Shown here piece after piece: positions 57,593-64,000 of a DNA stretch of 64,000 nt. The notes beneath the pieces are model-generated. The model saw nothing but the letters and a program-made list of their open reading frames with translations, was not told the DNA's origin and did no database searches. Position 1 is the first letter of the stretch. Each line of letters begins with the position of its first letter. This DNA comes from Lolium rigidum (lineage: Eukaryota > Streptophyta > Magnoliopsida > Poales > Poaceae): assembly GCF_022539505.1 (NCBI RefSeq), contig NC_061510.1, forward strand, positions 399,758,249 to 399,822,248. The letters run 5' to 3'. Made by a program: the position numbers and the translations under genes.

Positions 57593-59795
57593 CTAGGCTT
57601 GCCTTGAGGAGGACGGTTCACCCAGCGAGACAGAAGCAAATGACGATGCCCAGGCTCGAGCATTACTCGCCCCTTTCCTAAGGTCCCTTGTCTTACTGCT
57701 CAGTCTAAGCTTGCTCCAAAGCCTCTTAACATCTAGTGCAGTCAATGCCCGCTCCATAAGTTGGCTTGTTCCCCTATGGATTCCTAAGTTCAAGTTCCGA
57801 ACACGCACAATCAAGAAGGCTCTCAGATGGCAGATGATAGTAGGGACGAAGTGTGCCACGACTCTCAGAATGATAAAAAGCACAGAGAGAAACACAAATG
57901 GCTCGTCTTTTGCCATTTTATGCAGAGAACGGCCTCCTGGCATGACTGATCCCAAACTTCCAGGGCTCTCGTGTTGAATAACATCAACATATGCAATTGG
58001 ATCAAGGCCTGCAGAAAGAAAGAGTTGACTTCAACGCTCGAAGTAATAAAATAAACAAAACAATCTAATCATCAATAGCTGTAGTTGTGCAGTGTGCAGC
58101 ATATGCATATCCATGTTCAAAATCAATTGGGCAATGGAACGAATCATCAAGAAAGGTTATTACAAGCATGCCCAACTTCCCCAGGAATAATCTAATATGC
58201 TTCTCGTCTACATTCACAGGCATCAACACTAAAGGGTTTCAACAAGTGGATCATAATAGCAAGATGTCAGTTCTCATGTATGGGGTCAAGAATACCATTC
58301 ATGGAATCAAGGGTGCAGCTAAATGCCCCACCAGGTAACAATATTCTCCAATTTAAAGGAGCATTGGACCAGTTAGAAGCAAAAATATTTTGAGCTTCCA
58401 ATGAAAAGGAACCAAACGCTATATTCTTGATCTGTTTTTCTCAAGTTTCATATAGGACATATTTGAAAGAAGCTGCCACCATTAAATAAACTATGTCTGC
58501 AGGAAACAGAGGAAATGATTTTCAAAACCAAACAGCAAGGATAATGGTTGTACCTGTGGTCTCCTTATAGAAATCAACCAGAGATTTCAGATCTTTTGTA
58601 CCCCTGTAACGAACCATTGAAGTCTCATTCACCAGAAGAATGGCTGGGAAGGCACGGACACCATATCTTGAAAACAAACTATAGTGAGCAAAAGAGGTAG
58701 GATGAGCAGTAAGCCACTGGTCAAATAACATTTTACGAACAAAACAATCAGGATGCACCGCCTCAAGGACAGGCACGGAAAATAGAGTCCAGAAACACAT
58801 ACCTAGGCATCGCAGAAGATTCCTCAACAGCCAAGTGTTTTATCTGAGGGAACATAGTGCTGAGAGCTTCAAATGTCGGCCGAAACTTGCTGGAGAAAGG
58901 ACACCATGCCGCATAGAAGAGAATGGAGTACGAAGCACCACCATGGCGGAAATTCAGCTCTTTATCAAAAGCATCTCCTCTCACCTTCAGTAGGAGAAAA
59001 CGTGTTTAGAGTTATTAGCATATATAGTCAATCACTACAGAAGAAACCAGAAGTTTGCCAGTTTCGCAACTTGCAACACGCATAACAGCATAATTCATGG
59101 TGCGGGGTTTTACTTACTATTTCTAGATTCTAGAAAAAAACATCAAATGAAGGCAGCTCTAAAACACATGCTTATTCATAACAACATTTCTCTATATATC
59201 TGCATCGCATCCTCGATCCTGATCACGCCTCTCTTTGTTCAGACCAAAATTTCACTCCAGACCCTCAAATTTGGTTCAGCATCCAGCATGTTTTGTTTGC
59301 GTTCGTTAAGTTACCCTTGTTTACTCCCGTTAATTGGCTGTTTTTATCCAGCCACCAACGCTATTGCTCCACCCTCGGTATCAAAATCCCCCCACTTCAC
59401 ATCGCCCCGCTCCGAGACCTAATCACACGCCTCATCGACGATTCAAATTTCCAGATCATCCTACACCGCTAGTACTACTTTGGCCGCATTGGCAAGAAAA
59501 AATCCTAGAGAAGGGAGAAGAGGCCGCGAGGAATATCGGGGCCGGCAGAACACGCGGCCGTGGTTTGGATTACGTCGCGACTAGGCGAGGGAGGGGGGAG
59601 GGCGGCTACCTCGAGAGGCGGCGACGGGTCGATCCGGGGACATCGCGATCCGAGCGGGTCGAGGAACGGCGGGCCCACCCTCCGCGGGCAGGTGGGCCCT
59701 GGAACGCCGAGTGAGGGGGTTCCCGCGGTGGCTCCGGCGACGGCGGCGACGAGGAGGAGGAGGATCACGGCGGCGGCGGCGGCGGAGCAGCGCAT
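57593..59795 (-). CDS. 5'-adenylylsulfate reductase-like (APRL) thioredoxin-fold protein
   Basis: Exons: 59,795-59,610, 58,984-58,803, 58,678-58,554 and 58,008-57,593 (302 residues, phases consistent, all GT-AG). The acceptor at 58,679 was chosen over one 12 bp further in because it yields PSLFSRYGVRAFPAI, the family pattern. A signal peptide (MRCSAAAAAVILLLLVAAVAGATAG) precedes a Cys-containing, Pro-rich segment, then a thioredoxin-like domain with FYAAWCPFSSKFRPTF (CPFS: one Cys where thioredoxin has CxxC), the cis-Pro region FPAI, and a C-terminal membrane segment (FVFLSVLFIILRVVAHFVP). APRL proteins belong to the plant PDI-like group and lack the sulfate-reductase domain; their substrate is not established. 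Entry to the secretory pathway is inferred. Confidence 0.92.
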
Positions 59796-62700
59796 GGCTG
59801 GATTGGTAGGCTGGATTTTGCTTTCCTCGATGGTTCCTGGGGAATTTCTGGGCGCACGTGGTGGGGAGGGAGAGGGAGACTGGCAAGATTGAGATTGGAT
59901 TTTGCCTCAGCTTATTTTGGGCGGGGCGTGACGTGGCGCGCGGTAATTGGTTGTGGGGTGGTAGGTCTGCTGTTTGCCGGCTTCGTTTAATTGGTCGGTC
60001 GGCGTCACGTGTGACGACTGGGACTGCTGGGCCACCGGTCAGCGGCCCTTACCAATCTGTTCTTTCATACATAAAAAAGATAAATATTTTGGGCTCTTTG
60101 ATTCATATGATTCTCACAACAGAACACAGGGAAAATAGGATTGAAGTGTCATATTCATTCAAATTCTACGGGATTTTATTGCATCGAGGTTTGCTCAGCA
60201 CATGAAAAACAAATGATTATGTCACAGATGTTGGAGTGGATATCATACTTACTATGAAATGTAGTATGCAAAGATTTTATTAAAAAAACCTGCATGATTC
60301 AATCCAACAAATCAAACAATAGCCATTCGAAAAATACAATAAGAGCTCGTTTGGCACCCGTCATTTCATTCCATTGGGAAAAAAGAAATGAAATGAACTT
60401 GATGCTATCATTTGTTTTGTAAATCCACGTAAATGACATGGTACCAAGAGAAACTAAGGTTGGGAATGGGATGAAATCCATGAAATTCTCAATTTAATTC
60501 TAGTTCTTCTGTATCAGCCAAACGAGTTGACTTCCAGAATCACAAATGAATTCTTTGATTCCATCCCTAGATGATGGGAGCAAATCCAGCTCTAAAGGAT
60601 TTGAATCACTTGAAATTTATACACGGGTTTCTTTGAATCAAAACATGTAGGGTCTCTTTATTTTGCATGATACCAAACCTGATAGAATAGGAAAAACATA
60701 GGATTGCAATGCTAGAATGCATAGATCATCCCTTACCAATGCGCTTAAGTAATAAAAATAAACAAAAATAATAATAGTTGCACCGAAGCCCTGGTCCCTC
60801 CAACGCCAGACTCTTATTGAGATGCTAATTTAACCATGCAGTGAAAACGTGAGTAGCGTTAGGGGGTATTTTTTATGTCGGTCGCCCAGGACCTAAGGGA
60901 GCAACCGACTTTGGACCATGAATCCATGATTCTGATACTGGTGTCTAGTTTTAAGCATTGTGTTGAGGTTGCTCTCATCTGTTGGTATATATTTTTCTCC
61001 ATCCTAATGGGTCATGCATATTTAGAACTAGATGATACCCCGCGCGTTGCCGCGGAAACATAAATGCTCAACACAAATTATGGGTGGTTTTGAAAACTCC
61101 ATGTTACATTGGTAAAGATAAAAAAAATGAAGTAATAGGCTGGTAGAGAAGCGGTGGTCACAAACACCAGTTGGCAGATACTCACTAAGGTCAGTTCTAG
61201 ACAGAGCTAAAACACAATTTGTTATGTCGACTAAGCAAAATAGACATTTCCAAGAAAGACATAGAATGAGATACATTTTAAGGCAAAATTTCCATTAGAA
61301 TGTAGCAAATAATAGATCAGAACTCCCACTCAACAAATATTAACTTAAATAAATACTTCTACATATAACCACATACTCCATAGAATGGTAGGATACTGGT
61401 TCTAGACTTCTAGTCTTCTAGGATAAATAAAACGGATCTCAAGTAGCAAGCCTCAAAGAGTACACGTTGGCTGAAACTCATAAAGCTGAATATGCATTAC
61501 CAAAGCTCCAGGGCATGAATAGAGAAATCAAGCACAATTTTGAGGCCAACAACATGTACTGAACACCAATGGTGCACTGAGCTAATACTGGCTGGCCACA
61601 TAAATAATTTGTGTACTAAATTATTTTCGCAACCAATGACACGCCTGCTCAGATAGAATCAAGGAGAACAGAACCATCATCAACCAAATAAGATAGGCAA
61701 TGACTTATATTGGTTTGGGATAACGGGAAAGTAATATGAATTGAAGACTGGTGAAAAACAATAAATAGTCTTTGCTTATTGAAAGTGGACTGAAGCTGAA
61801 ATATCTGCACATAAGCATATGAAGTGATCTTTAATATCTCAAAGAAACTAACCTTGTCTATACAGACCCTGTTTTGTATGCTTATGTCTAACGTCGAGCC
61901 TTTCTGCCGAGCCTGAGAGCATGCCCGTGCCTAAACATGAAGATATTAGCCAAGTTCTGGTCGTTGCTCCATACACCATATATAATTATATATTCATCTA
62001 TCCATTGCTTCCTAAGAAAAGAGGCAATTACAGCAGTCAACCCTGCGCGCAGGAAGTTCTTGATGCTGCAGTTCAGAAGAGAGTACAACTCAATGAAGAT
62101 AATATGGAATAGACATGTGAAAACAATATAAGTAGCAGACTTTCTTGAGAAAAGAAGTGCATAGATCAACCACCAAATTAGAGAACCAGAACACACCCAC
62201 AACCAGAGGCGATTTCTCAGATATATACAACATCGAACAGACCAAACATGATAAAATCCAGAGCTGAGAAATTTTGGGGAAAGCTAAGATCTGGTAGCAT
62301 CAATCAGAGCCGAATGGCAGGCAGACAACGGGGGAGAAGAATAGCAGGCAAGCAGACCAAATGGTGCAGAATGGCAATAAATAAGGAGATGAGATTAAAA
62401 GACTCGATGGCAGTAATCACGGCCTCAAATGCTTTTCAGTTACACACACGAATGAAATAAAATGGCTTGCAGTAGCCGAGAGAGTTGGTGCTGGTAGAGG
62501 AACGGAAAGGCAATCAGAAAAAGTAATGAAATGAACAAAAAAAATCGAACGTGACATCCTTCATGAGCTCGTGATTATAGTACTATCACGTGAAAGAATA
62601 TTGAGCGGATAATAATGACATAGCTGTATGGCCTGCCATCGCTTTGGTGGAAGGAAACTTTAAAGGAGAGAAGAGGTATTAGTGCGATAATCATTAGGGC

Positions 62701-63347
62701 CTTCAGTTGGCATCCAATGGAGAAGGAAGTCGAATGGAAGCAGATGAAAAAAAACTGAACCGGTGGAAGTGCATGCGATATTGCCCAGCTAAGTACGGAG
62801 CCTTGGTGACTTGGAATTTGTTGGCAAGACTGCTGAGGTGGCAGTCTAGGATTGCTTGTAGATACATGATGATGTGGATACCTTGCATGTGCAGGAAAAT
62901 TGGATCACCTATTAAGAATAGAAAGATGTCTATGGTGGTGTATCTTTTTCGCCATCATATGCCTTATTAATAGATCAATTTGTATAAGAATGGAGTTCAA
63001 TTTTTGAGAATTAGGATTTTTTATCTTTTGAGAACTTACAAGAACTTGTTACTAGATTTTTTGCGGGCTTTTTTAATGACGTCATGATTTATTTTTACAT
63101 GTCGTGTCAGAAGAAATTGGATATGTGCAACTGGTCACTTTTTTTTTTTGAGAACCTTCAACTGGCCGCATGCCCACATCATGACTCTGACCCCTTTCCA
63201 AGCATTCTTGCGTGCAAGAATTTAGCCCAATCCTCAGGCCCGGCCCATATCCAGGGCCCCACCGGCCACGCTAGCGAACCATTCCAACCTCCCCGCGCCG
63301 CGCAGGAGCGAACGGCGAGCCCCCACCGCCGCAACGCCGCCCCCGCG
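59796..63347. other. Intergenic region between divergent genes
   Basis: Holds the promoters of the APR-like gene (left) and the EF-P-like gene (right), which are transcribed away from each other. Besides the MITE-like unit at 60,346-60,526 it contains ACTAGATGATACCCCGCGCG near 61,028, a sequence style often seen at plant repeat ends. ORFs at 61,888-62,460 and 62,707-62,970 show no domain. Confidence 0.5.
60346..60526. mobile_element. Possible MITE with CTCGTTTGGC termini
   Basis: Perfect 10-bp inverted ends CTCGTTTGGC and GCCAAACGAG, 181 bp apart, in AT-rich sequence. No clear target duplication, so class and boundaries are uncertain. Confidence 0.4.
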
Positions 63348-63551
63348 ATGCAGATCCTCCGGCGGAACCTTCTCGAAGCTTCCCGCCGCCTCTCCCTCCT
63401 CCTCCGCTCCCCACCTCCCGCCACCCACCGCCACGCTCACGCCGTCGCCACCCTCTCCGCGGCGGCCCGGCGGGGCCCGTCCGCGGGCTCCCTCGCCGCC
63501 ACGCCGTGGGCCGCCACGCAGCGCCGCGGCGCCAAGATGCTCGGCTCCGAC
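63348..63551 (+). CDS. Elongation factor P-like, organellar (first exon, partial)
   Basis: ATG at 63,348 to the donor GTAATT at 63,552: 68 codons ending in phase 0. The arginine/serine/alanine-rich start (MQILRRNLLEASRRLSLLL) looks like a mitochondrial or dual-targeting presequence. The end, AATQRRGAKMLGSD, matches the segment just before the KOW-like domain of plant bacterial-type EF-P proteins, where the next residues are encoded by exon 2. EF-P binds the ribosome and relieves stalling at proline stretches. The remaining exons lie beyond the window; at least 450 bp of intron 1 is present. The identification rests on this short segment. Confidence 0.75.
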
Positions 63552-64000
63552 GTAATTCCCCCTGCTGCTCCCTCGCTGTCTCTTCTGCTCGATTGGCCCG
63601 TGCCCGCCCAGGGTTTAGCTAGGGTTCTGCTAAGCCGTCGCAGATCACTGTTTTTTTGAGTTTGTCACTATCGGCTGCTTTGCTCAATTCGGAACGAATT
63701 TGCCGGAGAATCGCTTCGTGAGCGGAGTTGTGCGTTGCTATTTTGTTCAGTGGTTGTTGATAGGCGTCTTATCCATCAAATAAATCTGTGGAATGGTTGT
63801 AGTAGCTTTTTTCTCCATGTAATAATGCTCAAATTGCGCATTCTAGTTTTGGCATCCTCAAGCAAGCTGTAAAGGAAAGTCCTTAGATCATTTTGTGTCC
63901 AAGCAAACTACACTCATAGTGCCGCTGGTGCAGGGCGTGTGAGCCAGGAGCCTGCTCTATTGTAGGTGTAGCAGAGCAATTTAGTATTGGGTCGATCCTC
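63552..64000 (+). other. Intron 1 of the EF-P-like gene (start)
   Basis: Begins with GTAATTCC and is T-rich, as expected for a plant intron. No acceptor followed by an EF-P-like exon is visible before the window ends. Confidence 0.6.

Noticed and set aside
61028..61060. ACTAGATGATACCCCGCGCG motif as a transposon terminus
   Set aside because: It resembles known plant repeat ends, but no partner terminus or target duplication was found nearby.

Overview
The window reads as nuclear DNA of a grass, most likely a Triticeae species (wheat, barley, rye or a relative). The reasons are the large gypsy LTR family beginning TGATACGTCTCC, a CTCCCTCCGT Stowaway MITE, PIF/Harbinger elements beginning G(A/G)GCATCTCC, GC-rich first exons, and plant-only gene families. 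No bacterial operons, CRISPR arrays, rRNA or tRNA genes were seen. Family names of the LTR elements are left open because they cannot be verified from sequence alone.

Layout. Positions 1-20,000 are mostly repeats: two 5'-truncated LINEs, a LINE-tailed retroposon, a PIF/Harbinger transposase element (from 4,512) split by a complete 8.2-kb gypsy element on the minus strand (4,885-13,069), a further Harbinger-like element, and a complete Harbinger element (16,378-18,465) carrying only the Myb/SANT-like ORF1. Positions 21,009-28,902 hold a seven-exon minus-strand gene for a PTC52/PAO-type Rieske oxygenase. It is disrupted: a 2.6-kb LTR element sits in exon 1, exon 3 has a 38-bp frame-breaking segment, and a 1.6-kb retroposon lies in intron 4. 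Positions 30,901-31,135 are a hAT-type MITE. From about 32.1 to 52.8 kb lies one plus-strand LINE, split by a 5.9-kb solo-LTR-like sequence (37,333-51,447) that is itself split by a second gypsy copy (38,372-46,549).

Positions 53-64 kb are gene-rich: a Stowaway and a Harbinger MITE, a two-exon membrane-protein gene (55,114-56,153, minus), a four-exon APR-like thioredoxin-fold gene (57,593-59,795, minus), and the first exon of an elongation factor P-like organellar gene (63,348-63,551, plus) that runs off the window. These three show clean splice sites and open frames.

The genes do not form an obvious pathway; each is an independent plant locus. The most informative signals are: (1) an otherwise well-preserved Rieske oxygenase gene interrupted by a young LTR element; (2) a repeated CTG to CTCG/CCG/TCG pattern between gypsy copies, which accounts for several of their frameshifts and may be a sequencing artefact at methylated CHG sites or a real mutational bias; (3) a shared 3'-terminal hairpin architecture in three LINEs and two non-autonomous retroposons.
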